DNA from: Montifringilla adamsi
Taxonomy: Eukaryota > Chordata > Aves > Passeriformes > Passeridae
Length of the DNA: 64,000 bases
Reading direction: 5' to 3'
Assembly (NCBI GenBank): GCA_017590115.1
Contig: JAGGNK010003335.1
Coordinates: 1,798,001 to 1,862,000 of the forward strand
This document shows, one piece after another, positions 25,023 through 37,929 of the stretch (position 1 is its first letter; each line of letters starts with the position of its first letter). A program made the translations under genes and the position numbers. A model generated the notes under the pieces. It did not search any database. It was not told the DNA's origin and saw only the letters and a list, made by a program, of their open reading frames with translations.

Positions 25023-25132
25023 TGGTGTTGTGGTCTGTGTAATAGACTCCGACCTGAGGGTCATAAGCTTCTTCCCATCCTAAGGGCAGCTCATCACTGA
25101 TGCAGTCAGCAAAGGTCAGTGGTTTAGTGTAC
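25023..25132 (-). CDS. WWC1: WWC1 coding exon 2: most of the second WW domain
   Basis: A 110-nt exon encoding the rest of Arg40, residues 41-76, and the first base of Lys77. The acceptor is ATTTCAG|GTACAC and the donor ACACCA|GTAAGT. The translation begins [19 protein letters not shown], essentially identical to mammalian KIBRA, and continues into the second WW domain with Trp59 and the doublet Tyr70-Tyr71. Residue 72 is Thr, where the mammalian protein as remembered has Ile (YFIDH becomes YYTDH). This exon follows the ~30-kb first intron. Its length and phase (2 in, 1 out) match the vertebrate gene, which makes the call secure despite the large gap from exon 1. Confidence 0.97.
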
Positions 25133-26020
25133 CTGAAATGCAAAATAGTATTTAGAATGAATAAAAGAACACTCCCACATGCCTATTCCAAACAACTGAC
25201 CAGAGAACAAATGCCACAAGGGCTTCAGTATCAAAACCAAAGAGAATTGAAAACTATTTTAAAGCCTTTGTTCTTATCAAATAATACACCACCAACTCTT
25301 CCCTTTCTCCATCTGAAGTTAGAGCAAGATGAATTCATTCTGACAGAGCTCCGGAGCCTTGCCCAGCTCAGCCAGTACTTGCTTGACAAAGGAACATTAA
25401 GAACTTTGCCAGAAACAATTCCTGCTTCTACAGTGAAAGAACAAGACTGTTTGCAGGCAAGTCCTGTACCACAAATATGTAGACAAGAAGGAGCAAGATG
25501 AGAAATGCAATTTGCATAGCATGAATAAGTAAGACTGAACGATCAATAGCCAGTGTTGAGGACTGTGGGACCACTTGTCATGCAACTTCTCTCATTTGCA
25601 TTGCAATATGCTGTTTCATTAATGACAAATAAGATTAGTTTCTCAGTATCAGAAAACGTGTAACCCACTCTGTCTGAACAAGGAAGTATTTCCACAGCAC
25701 GGCTCTGATGAGTTTTTCTATTACAGAGCACAGCCACCAACACTCTGATGGCCTGTATGGCTAAACACAAAGCTGAGAGTATCCACTCCTTGAGTGGCCA
25801 CACAGATTTTAATCACCAAAACCACGTCCCTTTCCTCCCTTTCACTCAGAGTTAATGAGGTTCAGCTTGCACCAACAAAACTGCAAACCAAACAGCACTG
25901 CAGGGAGGCACAAGCCAGGAGGAATTAATCCTGCAGGTGCCTCACATCCCCAGCTGCCAAAAGCACAATGTGCCAGAAGGCCCAGAGATCCATCACACAA
26001 GCCCAGTGCTCTGCGTGGTG

Positions 26021-26042
26021 GATGTATGGATGTATGTATGGA
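26021..26042. repeat. Short GGATGTAT/TATG microsatellite
   Basis: The plus strand reads GTGGATGTATGGATGTATGT and then ATGG, a degenerate tetranucleotide run of about 20-25 bp. It lies in intron 1 and is unlikely to be functional. Confidence 0.6.
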
Positions 26043-27204
26043 AGGGGGCTGAGTCTGCCTTCTCAGAGAAGCCCTTGTGGCAGAGAGCACAGGACACACT
26101 GTACACCAGCACAGTCCCTCCAGGCAGGCACACACCGAGAGCAAAGGGGCGAGCAAGCACCTACAGAGCTGCACCCAGCTCTGCCACACACATCACAGGG
26201 AGCCCAAGCAGACACAGAGCAGCTCTGCAACCCACTGCAAGGGACTGGACAGCTTTCCAGCCAGTCTTCCCTATCCAAAGGTAATTAAGGAGGGCTGACA
26301 GACAAAGTTTACTAAGTTTCGAGCAGACAGACGTCATCTGGAGGCACTGAGAACCAGCTGGTACTCCTGTATTAACATCTTACAGTCACTCATTGTTAAG
26401 AGGAATTTTAGTAAAAAAAAGCTTTCAACCAGAAGATATAGCCTTCAACTTACATATATGACTTCAACATAAAATCAACATTAAACAACTAACGTAATTC
26501 CCCCTAAATATGACCTATGAGTCTGGTATGCAGTGAGAATGGGGTGGGACCATTTTTGTAAAAGCCATGTAAGCCACTAACACCTCTAATTTACCTGCTG
26601 TTGCATTTCCCTTTCAACGCATTGCCTTTGCCATATAAAGTACAATCACTACTCTCTCAGAAAATTTCAATTTAATTTAAAGCTCTGCTGTGCAAAACAA
26701 CTCAGAGCTTCACAACATGGAACAGTGAAACTTTCTCAATAAAGTTTCACTGCAGGGTTTATTTTTACAGTTCTTAATCTAGACTGTGTACCAAAAGCTT
26801 GTTTGTATAGAAAACAGAGATTACCTGAAAATAAAATAGAATCTCAATGCTTGTGATTGCTATCTCTTATCCCATGTTTTTCCCTGTGGATCAAGCTGTT
26901 TCCTCAGCCTGAGTACCCAATATGTGCTGCTCTGAGTTGATCAAATCAAAGATGCACAAGGGTAAAAATGCAGAGCAAGGTCAGATACAAGCCACTCTCT
27001 GGAGATAACAGAGATGAAAGCGCTGTAGCAAACGTGTTGGCAATGTTAAGTTAAACACCAGGGTTAACACTTTCCCCCTCTCTGAAAATGGCATCTACTT
27101 TTATTTAACTGTAGTGGAGGCTGCACAGGTAGGGGAGAGGGAGGGCACAGAGCTAAATGCTGAATTAAATGAAGCCCTCCCATCCCTGAGAGGGGCACAG
27201 TCAT

Positions 27205-27745
27205 GCTGGGATCACAGAACCATGACACATGCTGAGCTGGAAGGGACCCACAGGGATCATCCAGTCCTGGCCCTGCACAGACACCCCCACAATCCCACCC
27301 TGTGCATCATCCCTGAGAGCACTGTCCAAAGGCTCCTTGAGCTCTGGCAGCCTTGGGACCATAACCATTTCCTGGGGGGCCTGGGCAGTGTCCCACCACC
27401 CTCTGGCTGAAAAAACTTCCACCTCTATCCAACCCGAACCTCCAGGCTCAGCCTCAGCTGTTTCCTCAAGTCCTGTCATGCTCATGGTACAGATGGGTGC
27501 CCACCCCTCTGCCTCCCTTCATGAGGAAGTTGCAGACCACAATGAGGTCTCTCCTCAGTCTCCTCTTCTCCATGCTGAGTAAATCAAGTCCCTTCAGCCA
27601 CTCCTCAAGCAGCTCCCCCTCCAGACCCTTCACCATCCTCTGGACACTCTCTAATGGTTTAATGTCTTTGTTTATACTGTGGTGCCCACAACCACCCTCA
27701 GGAATCGAGGTGGGGCTGCAAGGCACAGGAAGTCCCAGGGATCTT
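27205..27745 (-). mobile_element. CR1 LINE fragment (3' region)
   Basis: On the minus strand this reads as the 3' part of a CR1 retrotransposon. At the high-coordinate end is CACCTCGATTCCTGAGGGTG. Next come a block equivalent to GAGAAGAGGAGACTGAGGAG and AGACCTCATTGTGGTCTGCA, then TTGTCCAGTGCTCTCAGGGA. The sequence finishes near 27205 with GGTTCTGTGATCC, matching the ATTCTGTGAT-type CR1 terminus. It is truncated at its 5' end, as nearly all CR1 copies are, and its reading frame is broken. CR1 is the dominant LINE family of birds and other reptiles, so this supports an avian origin. The high-coordinate border is approximate. Confidence 0.85.
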
Positions 27746-30700
27746 CCCCAGTGCATCACTTGGTGAAACACTCTAAACACTGCTGTGAATTGGTGGCATG
27801 ATTGCGGCTCTGCCACTTCTGTAGAGAGCTTTGTAAGAAGAGGTGCAATTCCATCCAGTGTCTGCAGTCCCTGGCATTGCACACCAGCTCCATCCAGCCC
27901 TGAAGAGTGATTTAACCAGGAGCCATGTCCCAGCTACACTGCTCAACAGTTCTGGTGAGGGATCCAAGCAAGAATCCCTCAACACAGAGCAGTAATTAAA
28001 CCCATACTTAAAGGACATTAGGTAAGGGTGTGCTGCAGACATAAAACACGCCTCAGTAAATTAATTTGTGTTACACACTGAGTGGAGTTTCTTGCAGAAT
28101 TCTGCTCAAGAATCCCATCTAACATTAATATTAAACCCTGTCTTGGTAAAAAACAAAAACCAGTGTGAAGCTGCACTATCAGTCTTTGGAATACTTTCAT
28201 CAGGGAATGGCACTGCAGTGCCAACTTTGGTGCTCCAAAGTGTAACACCAAACTTATAAAGCTTCTGTTCAGCTTTTGTCCAGTCTTATTTTGTTAGAAG
28301 CAGCTGAATTCCTTATAAAAGTGCTCAGAAACTGTCAGACTCAATAGGAAGCCAGGACCAAGCAACTGAAGGATGCTTATTCCTATTTTCCATATGAAAT
28401 GCAATGCATGAACTACATCCAGCCAGTTCTTTCAGTTAGAGTTTTGGAAAAAAGGAAGAAAAAAGCAAGGCAGGATCAGTCTGCTATAGCAATGACACAA
28501 GCCAACTGGAGACTTGCCAGTTACTAGGGCTCAGAAACAGACAATTATTTCACTTTTGAGACTGATATTTTCAGCATATCTCACAAGGAGCACCCATCAC
28601 CAAGAACAGACTAATGCCCTTATTCCTGGTTGCCCATAGCTTCCAACTATCCCATTTGTAAACAGAATAGTAATTAGTTTTATAACTAAGAGTGTAATTC
28701 CACTTGTTATAGACAAAATAGCTATTTCCCCAAGTAACTGCAGCTTCATAACCATATTACTTACTTTTCTAAGCTCCTTTCCCTAGATGTTGTGGGAAAA
28801 ATTGTCACAAATCTAAGTAGCAATGGTACAATTAGATGAAAGATATGTAATATGTTGCGTAGCAAGACTCTGAATACAGCATAAAAAGAAAAAAAAGATA
28901 TTATTTCCTTGTTTTAAGATATTATTTTAGGGGTTGTTATGAAGACTAAAATAAACCAGTTTTCCAGAAGGGATCCAAAAATGCAGTGTTTCCCCGAGCA
29001 TACTCACAATGATGGATTAAAGAGCAAAAGGAGAAGCTTCTTTCTCCCAGCAGGACATGATTTAGTTAGTGCATTACTGCTGCATAAAACAGGACTGTTC
29101 CTCTGCATGTGGGAAGTTAAAGCTAGGACACATCTGCAGGACTATTTCTTTGAAACCTCTCCTTTTCAATTCACAAAGCTTCCTAGCTGCCTTGAAAAAA
29201 AATCTCATCAGCTCAGGCAAACCACATTACCACACAATAGGTTCTCCCTGTAGCTGGACTCAAAGCAGCAATGCACAAAAATACACCCCTTTCACCACTG
29301 TGCCTGTAACTAAGGAAGGACACCTGCAAAGTGGCTTGTGCATTCCTTACCCTCCTTCCTTAGGGAAACCTTCAGATGCATTCACATGAAAGCAATGAAC
29401 CCAAAAGTTCAGAAAATCCAGACTCTATGACTTCTGATCTCCAGCCACAAAGAGGGAACCAAGGGGCAAAATTAAGGTCTGTACATATGGCACTTTCTAT
29501 GAAACCCAAACTGACCCAGTTAAGAGGTGACACTTAGGGACAAGAGTTTTTTTGCATCTCCCAGCCATGCTGCCTTAGCTCTGACACCCATCAGACATCA
29601 GTTAGCTCTGAACTATTCCTCAAGTGCTTCATCTCCTTCTAAGCTGGAGGCTGAGCTTGGTGCAGGAGCTCCACAAGAGAAACTAGCCTGAGCCAGAGAA
29701 GATATTTGTAAATCACAGCCTAACTCTGGCCTTCCAGCTCACCTAAAAGTAACCCATACATTCACCCCATAAGAACTCACCCATATCTCACATTCATCAT
29801 ACCTGTGACTGCCATTCCCCCATAGGTATGTTTAAATTGGGGTCATAATTGGGAATAATTAGGATTTTGAAAAAGACATATCAACCTACATTTATCCTTT
29901 TCCATTAAATTTTCTTAGCTTCCAGTATGCAATTTTTATATTTCATTTCATTCAAGATATTCAAATTTACTTGAACAAGTGCAATTCCTCATTAGAACAC
30001 CTGGGAAACAGGTACCCTCAGCAACCACCACACACAGCAGGTCAAGGTGGCTGTTCAGAAACTAATCCTGGTATCAGAGCTGAAAGAACAGCATCACCCA
30101 GCTTCCTAATCTGAGGAGCATCTGACAGTCTTCAGGCAGAGGCAAGACAAGGGTAAAGCCACTGCTCACCACCAGCCATGCTGAACATCCTGAGACACTT
30201 CCATCTTTGCAAAATGTTTGCCCACAGGAGCTCAACTATTTGTACAGCAAATGATGTCCAAATCCCACTCCCACAGCACAAAATAGAAAGTTAGCTTCCT
30301 ACCTCTATTTTCTAAGACACATTATTTTAAAATGAGAAGGGTTTCTATATTTCTGATTTTTGATCACCTTCAGTTTCTACCACAGATAAAACTGGAAGCC
30401 AATGTTATCATGTGCAAACAGTATTAAATGAAAACTTGCTCATCTTAGATTCAGAAAGCCTTTCTATATTCTTGAACTCCACTGTTGTCAATCAAAAACC
30501 TCATTACATGGGAAACTGAAGGCAAATAATCCTTGTATAACCAGTTTTTGATTGACAGAAGGTTTGTTAAACATGGCTGTACAGAGATTCCTAGCAGGAG
30601 CTGGAGATGGGTGACCTGTGCCACTTACAAATCTGGAGTTAATACTGCAGGGGTAACAGAAATCAATTCTGAACTGCCTAAACCAGGGAATGTTATTTTT

Positions 30701-31400
30701 GTAATTACTGCATTTTGGTATCAACTGGGGGCTCCAGCAGCAAACCATGAGCAGTTCCTGGTGAGGCTCACAGCCACGAGGATGAGAGTGCACACAGGTG
30801 GATGTGCACTGAGCAAACACTGAGCTTGGGTCACGGAGAAGGGAAGGTTTATAAACCAACAGCCAGGGCCAGGCTTCCCCACCATGCATAAACCCCTTTA
30901 ATCCCTGTGTTTGCAGGGCTCCTCAGAGCCCCTAACAAAGTAAAGCCATTTAAACAGGAGAGCCTTACTGTAATCAGTTTGGGACAGATCACAGGGCCTC
31001 GTATGAAATCCTTCATGACTCTACGGGCGAGAGGACAGCCCAGGGGATTTCCTGCAGTCTGCTGTACCCACAGCAGCAGCTCACTGCACCAGGAACAAAG
31101 GCAGCACCTGGATCACTCAGGACTGTCATGTCAGCTCCTCTTACAGCTACAGCCTGAGCCATCAAACCCTGGCAAACACCCTAGCAGCCCTGCTGAGCTC
31201 TGCCCTTCCCTCCTGCACTCACAGGTACACAGCAGGTGCGAGGCAGACAAGCCCCTGGGCAAGAAGTCAAGCCAGAGGACACAATAATGAGTTGTGGCAG
31301 ATACTTCCACTCATACCATTTCTCTTACAAAACCAAACAACTTTTTAACCCATCATTTTGCAGGAGAAGCTTGGAGTCAGGTTTTATTTTCAATGGCTTC

Positions 31401-31434
<34 letters not shown>

Positions 31435-31436
31435 TT
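31401..31436. repeat. (TA)8 followed by T20 tract
   Basis: Sixteen bases of TA dinucleotide at 31401-31416, then an uninterrupted run of about 20 T to 31436. On the WWC1 sense strand this is poly(A) followed by (TA)n. It is a simple-sequence locus likely to vary in length and prone to sequencing error. Confidence 0.9.
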
Positions 31437-34400
31437 ACACAGCATATCTTCATTTCTTGTTTGAATAGAACTCACTGCTCATTATGTGTGAGGATGTGCT
31501 ACACAGACCAGGATGAGCTAAAGGCACCTCAGTTCCAGCTGTGACACTGGGCTTGCTGTGCACATGGAGTTTTGAGGAACTCAAACTTCCAGCAGAGCTG
31601 CTTCTGGAACTCAGAAGGCTGCTGCAAGAATCACTGCCAGGAGGCTCCACACGATGACATACAAGCTTCTTTGTTTTTAATGAGGTCATCTCATTCTCAA
31701 GACAGACAATGATTATTTTTAAACTTCAGCACAGAAAAACCTATCACTTTGCTGTAGTCCTAGAAAATTTGTCTGCAATCTCCTCCTCACAAAAGCTTTT
31801 AAAAATAGACACCTACACATTTATTACTCAACTTGGTGATCCAGCCCTCAAACACACCAGGCCATTCGTCACTATAGTAACTATTTTCCCTGGGAGCATC
31901 TTCTCTCACTGCAGGGAGGATTGCCTTTGGAGGCTGCAGGTGTGGCAGTGAATGTTTTATGATCTTGCTGGCAAAGCTTTTCTCACCCCATCTCCACACA
32001 CCTGTGCACGATGAAATGCTCCCTTGGATTCCCACTCCAACAGCAGTTTAGGGAACAGGCAGTGGGAACAGCTCATCCCCAACAGCATCCTCAGCAGGGA
32101 CACAGCAGTTACACAGCAGGCAGCTCCAGGCCAAGTCACACTTCAGTCACATCAAAACCTCACCAACTGCAGAGGAGCTGGAGGGGGAGACTTCTACACC
32201 CAGAGGAGCAGAAAGGCCCAATTCAGGACTGCCATTAGCAGAGAACACGAATGTGCTTGCCAGGTAACAAGGAGAAGCTTTTAAGAAGTGATAACAGATT
32301 TCAGAAGCTTCTTAGTATAGTAATGAGAGATCAAACACAACATTTCAGCGTTTGGAATTGAGACATTATGCCAAAAGCCACACAAAGGCGCAGTCACCTT
32401 AAACTTCTGGTCACCTCAAGCACATGTCATTTCAGTGACTGTCAGTGTGTGGTCCTGGTTTTGCTGTGATAAAGGATAACTGGGAACAGAATTACACTCT
32501 TACAGTAAAATGGGGTCAACCCTGAGGAAAAAAAAAACAACCATATTTGAAGCTGTTAGTGTAAACCAAACAAATTTGCTTAAACTACAACATAAATATT
32601 ACCAAGAGAAATGGCTTAAAATAAAGAACACATCTCCTCAAGCAAGTCAAACTGCAGAGCTGTTTGCTTTTCAGAAGTGGTTGTTTTCATTGCCATGGTT
32701 ATTGATTATCTTCTCAGCCTCCTGAAGACCTCTTTCCCCTTGTATTTCCTCCTGGCCCTTGATGCTTCATGCATTGGGCCACCTCTAGGACAAGCAAGTC
32801 CAACACCTATCCTCAGAGCTTATTTTCCAAGCTATCATAACTTCATACATTTTTACTGATGCTCAGGAACTCAGTGATGTTTTCTGGCCAGGTCTCTTCC
32901 ATGGTACCCTTCCATGAGGGTAACCTCTGTACCTCGTTAAGGTGATCTTGAGTTGTGTGTAATTTGCCAATTAGACCCTCTACTGCTTTCACATGTGCAG
33001 GTAATTTTACACAGAAATTAGTCACGGAAAGAAAGAGATCAGGAGACATCAAAGACACCTGTCAGGCACCAGTCTGTATTTCAGGTATTCTGAACACAAA
33101 TGCATTTATACATTTCTATTAGTCAAATAGTTTCACAGAAGCATTAATCTATATAATACATGGTTTATGACCCCACCGGGCACAAAAAGTATGCCTAAAG
33201 CACCAGTACAGCCAGCTGCTTGCTTGTTCTATCCACTTCTGCAAAGGCCTGCATGTTTACAAGCTCTGCTTTGCACACACTGACAGTCTGTTTGCCTGTG
33301 TATGTCTCTTCAGTGCAGATCATTTACCTCTGGAAGCACAGAACAACGAAGTTATTTGCAAGGAGAAGGCTATCAAAAACCACTTGCAGATTTTAGATCA
33401 TTCCCAGTGATTAACAAACCGGTTCTGCAAGCAGGAGGTCAGTCATACCTTCTTAATTACCCAAATGCAAAAATTCCTGGGATAGTTCAAGGTTAAAAAG
33501 TCAAGAAATGGGAGATGAGGCTTCTCACAACATTAACTTGCCTGCCAGCCTCTATATCCTGCATGCTTTCCTGAACCAATTAAGCAGAAAAGATATAAAA
33601 GTGTAAGGTACAACTTTTATAGATGATGAGAACAGTACAACACTACTGAATTAAAAGCATACAGGAGTTGGAATTTAACCATGCAAGTAATTCAAACATC
33701 TTTAATTTTAAATAGCTGACATTGTTTTTTAAGTTTGCTTTCAGTTCTAGGATGAAAAGCAGCCTTGCCACAAGCACAGCCTGAGCAGATTAACTAAAAC
33801 TAAGTCAGCTTTCTCTTCACTTGGAAGCTCAACTGTTCTTGAATAAGGGGACTGGTCACATCAGAATATGGTGTAAATTGCCTACCAAGCATACATAGTA
33901 GTCAGACTAGTTCCCTGACATATTTGGGACATATTTAGCTCTGTCTCTGCTCTTACAGCCTGCATTCCTGCTTCCCTGAAAGGCTGCCTAGTGTGGGTGG
34001 CAGCAGTTTATATTGGCAAGATGCCTCGAGATAAGGAGGTGTGTAGGACAAACTCCCCCCACAGTACAGCTCCTAGAGCAGGGAACCAATAGTTACTGTC
34101 AGAAGAAGATAAATATTTGAGATCTCAGCAAGGAGGCAAGTATGGAATAATTGCCCTACCTCAGCATTCAGGAACATGTGCAGTGAGCACTGGGCTGACC
34201 ATCCAGGCAGGAATGATGGGGAAGAGATTTGGGACAACTGGGCTTCATCAGACACTGAATTTACACTTCATGTACAGTGATTACAAACCTGAATTCCTTC
34301 AGAAGAAAAGCACGGTGCTGTACTTCTCACCAGCATGCTCTATCCACAAACAGCAAATGCCACAGCTACATCCTGCAACCTGCTCCTGTCAGCTCCTGTG

Positions 34401-36399
34401 CCTTCTTCACATAACATTTGAAGTGGGAAGACAGACAACCCCAGGGTAGCATCACTGGACTCATCTAATCTCCCCAGTGGAGAAAACAAGCATTGCTAGT
34501 ATGAAACCCTCTTTAGAAAGGACAAGGGAAGTACTAGAGTTTGTTTTACACGCACATTTTTTCATGATGCTCCCTAGTTCACCTCCTGCTAGCAGTGGGC
34601 TAATTGCTCATCCATACAGCAGCTTTGGTAGGGCTGCCTGCTTTCTATTTTTGCATTATAAATGTTCTGACTGAGTTACAGAGCTATCTGATGGTCCCAA
34701 TGCCCAACAGCAACATTGGAAAGCTCTCTGCCCTTGCAGAACACAGTCTAGGCAAGCAGCAGGGCATCACCAGAACATCTTCTGCTCCTTGCCCTAAGTC
34801 ACGTCAGCTGCAGGCACTCAGCTCTTCTGCAGTGTCTGAAAACATTACTGCATGGCTCTGATCTCACATCAGCCTGCCACCTTGGAAATCTGGCCAGATA
34901 GAGCAGAACCCTGCTACACAGAGGAAACCACCAAGCCACAGGAACCCCCAAGAGGCCTCAGGGCACTCACAGAGCCCCTTCAATGCCGCTGTAAACTCAG
35001 CAGTACCAGGTATGGACAGGAGTATTTCTGGCTGCCTGCAAGAATCAGAGCAGATGCCTGGGTGAGATGATGTCAGAGCAGTGGAGAACACAGGAGAACA
35101 AAAATCCTTCTGCTTGCAAAGCAGCTGTGAATTCCAGATACAGAATACTCACCTGAGTATAAGCATAGCCCTGCTGTCTGCAATCCATGCCATTCCTTCA
35201 AGTGTGGCAAACCAAAACTATTTCAACAGACTCAGCCTTGTGAGTTAGCACTGAGAACAGCCTTTGGAAATGAAAGCATGGCAATTCGCTTCTGATCCAA
35301 AAAGGAGAAAGCCCAGGTTACACAGTCCTCAGCTCATTGATGCAGCACTTAGAATTCACAATACAAGCTTTACAATCTACTACGGTTGCTGTAAGTGTTG
35401 AGGCAATGTGTTCTCAGATCCTGGAAAGCCATACTGTATAAAAATGAACAGGAATGTCAGAGTAAGAACAAATTTCCAGAACAACCTTTGAGAGTAAAGT
35501 TTTAGGAGATGGTAGAGTTAGAAGGTAAGAGTAGAAAATTAATAGGTTTAGTATCTTTTTCATCCCAAGTAACAAAGCCTTGATTTACCATGTAGTTAAG
35601 CCACAAAAAAAATCATGCCAAACTGTGCTTATAGGCAGAACTGTACAAAGCACTAAACATAGCTCAGTACTTCACACGTTGCAAGGGAGTCGATACAGAT
35701 CAACAACTATTCAAGGCTGCTCACGCATCTGAGGACAGCAAAAGTGAGATTTGCATCACCAAGTGAGTTTGATTGATTTACTCTCACAAACATCGTTTAT
35801 TTTTAATGATCCACTATGAATATATTTTGCCAACAAATCAAATCTGTGTTAACATGGACGTTATAATGCCACTTGCTCTCTTGCATTTCCCTTTCCCATC
35901 TATCTTGGGTAGTCTAAAGCACACTTAACAGTCCTTCTGCCAGCTCAGAAATGGCACAAGCCAGCTGAGGATTTGGTTTTCCAGTTATTCCTCAGTTCAA
36001 AACAGACAGCATTTCTTTCCACTAAGCAGAGACTCAGCATACATATCACTTTATCACTGCTGCTCACACTTCATGCTCCAGGTATGTGCCAGAGACACAC
36101 CTTACGTAGTCTCGTTATTAATATTTAGCTACTCTTTTACTTTAGTTTATGACCAAGAACACGGGAACCTCCTTTCTTCCAAAGGAACAATCTTTCTCTT
36201 TCCAATATACCCTGATGAAGGTGGCTAAACCCAGAGACTGATGGTGTCTTTTTGCTGTCTCTGTACTCCCACTTTTCCCACACCTATGCAGCAGGTATGT
36301 ACCTCAGTCAAGCTCCTGGCTTGTCTGACAGCAGAGACACCAGTTTCATTACCACCATCCTAGCTGTTCCACACTACAAAATGAAGAGCTGAATCCCAG

Positions 36400-36702
36400 C
36401 TAACAGGGTGCATTTCTTCCCAGCTTTACCAGCCAGATAACCCCAAAGAAAAAGGCCAGAGATGCCAGATTTGTCTTAAAAAGCTGAAGACATGGCATGA
36501 AGCTCACAGCAATGAAGAAGCTGGCCAGCAAAGCCACCAGCTTTGACAGAAAAAGTGTCTTCACACCATCCTGAGCTTTGTTCAGAAGCAGGCTCAGGAC
36601 ATGCAGCACATCCTCTGTAATCTCACTGGATACACGCCAGCCTATACTAACCCTGACAACTCTGCCACTCAACATGACTGAGTACTGTTTCCACAGGAGC
36701 AT
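36400..36702 (-). other. Unidentified hydrophobic open frame in intron 1
   Basis: From the ATG at 36702 the minus strand stays open for 100 codons to a TAG. The product begins MLLWKQYSVMLSGRVVRVSI and contains two strongly hydrophobic stretches, LVALLASFFIAVSF and LASLAFFFGVIWLV, that could span a membrane. I do not recognise a family. There is no CpG island, splice evidence or poly(A) context nearby. It lies on the same strand as WWC1, inside the first intron. It could be a decayed retrocopy, an unannotated exon or, most simply, chance. The open frame extends five codons further up to a GTG, which would not be a normal start. Confidence 0.2.
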
Positions 36703-37929
36703 CAGAGCTGGTGGCACTCATGTCACTCCTCAGCAAGCTGATTCAGCTATTCAACAGGGAAACAAGTCCTCATGTACTACAGCAATGGGACTTTCCCCAT
36801 CAGCAGGGGCAAGTTCCACCTCCCTCCCTTGGGCTGTGGCCACACCATTCCACAGGACCTAAAAACAAATGTCCCAATGTCATTAGTACACTTCCAAATT
36901 CCTAGATCTTCTGAAAAAAATCTGAACTTGTTAAGGGAGGTAAGGTTTTATGCAAATGCTCTAAACTAAGTGTTTAGAAAGGAATTATCAAAGACATCAG
37001 TAAATGCCTGAATTCCTCCAACAAAAAAACACACAAGGGTATGTTCCTATAGCCATGGAGAAAGACAGGTTTTATTCTATCCTTGTCAAGAGGAAAAAAA
37101 AACACCACAAACCCATGAATTTTAAGTATCTGCTTCCAGGCACTGCAGCCTCAGCAACAGAAGTGCCACAGTCAAGCTGTAACAATACTTAAGATTTCTT
37201 CTGGAATGCAGCATTTTTCATTTTACAGCACATATTCATAGTAACAAGTGTTGATTACTTTTTTACACAGCAAGGGTTGCTTTATCTGTACAGTGTCACT
37301 TTCCCGGGACATGCTTCAGGATTAGAAGCACCCAAAAAGCATCTTAGAAAAGGATCAATTTCTAGGAGATGCAGTTATTTAACCTGAATTAGCATGTGAC
37401 TGTACATGTGTTAGTGCAGGGGAGAGAGGAAGAATTGTGTTAGATCCACAGCACAAAGACATCCGCAACTGAGCCAGGCTAAGGGTTTGTTGCTCCTGTA
37501 AAAAGCATCTCTCCCACCTCTCTCTACAGCTTTTCCTTGCTCCTCTTCCCAAACCAGCAGCTCTGCACCCTCCAAGCCCTCCCAGGAACTGTTCAGGAAC
37601 AGAGCAGCATGCAGACCCTTCTGACCAGGGCATCCCCAGCTGGGTTAGGGGGACTCAGCAACCCGCAGCGTGCCAGGGACACAGGAGTGTCAGGACCAGA
37701 AGCAGCCCTGGGGAAAACCACAACCCCCCTTGCTGGTTGGGATGAGCTGTCTGGCTGCTCTCCCGATTTCTGAGCACCAAACTCACAGATGAGCTTCACC
37801 TGCCATGGAATCAAAATTAAACCTGGTCCTCTCAAGTGGCCCATCTTCTCCAGCTACCAGAGCTCACACTGCTACTGCCTTCAGGCTCATTATTACTTAT
37901 AAATGCATGGAAACAGTCAACTGCAGAAG

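Noticed and set aside
31450..31689. Ser-rich 79-codon minus-strand frame in intron 1
   Set aside because: Superficially resembles the Ser-rich WWC1 middle region, but does not align with it, has no splice-site support, and starts within ordinary intronic sequence.
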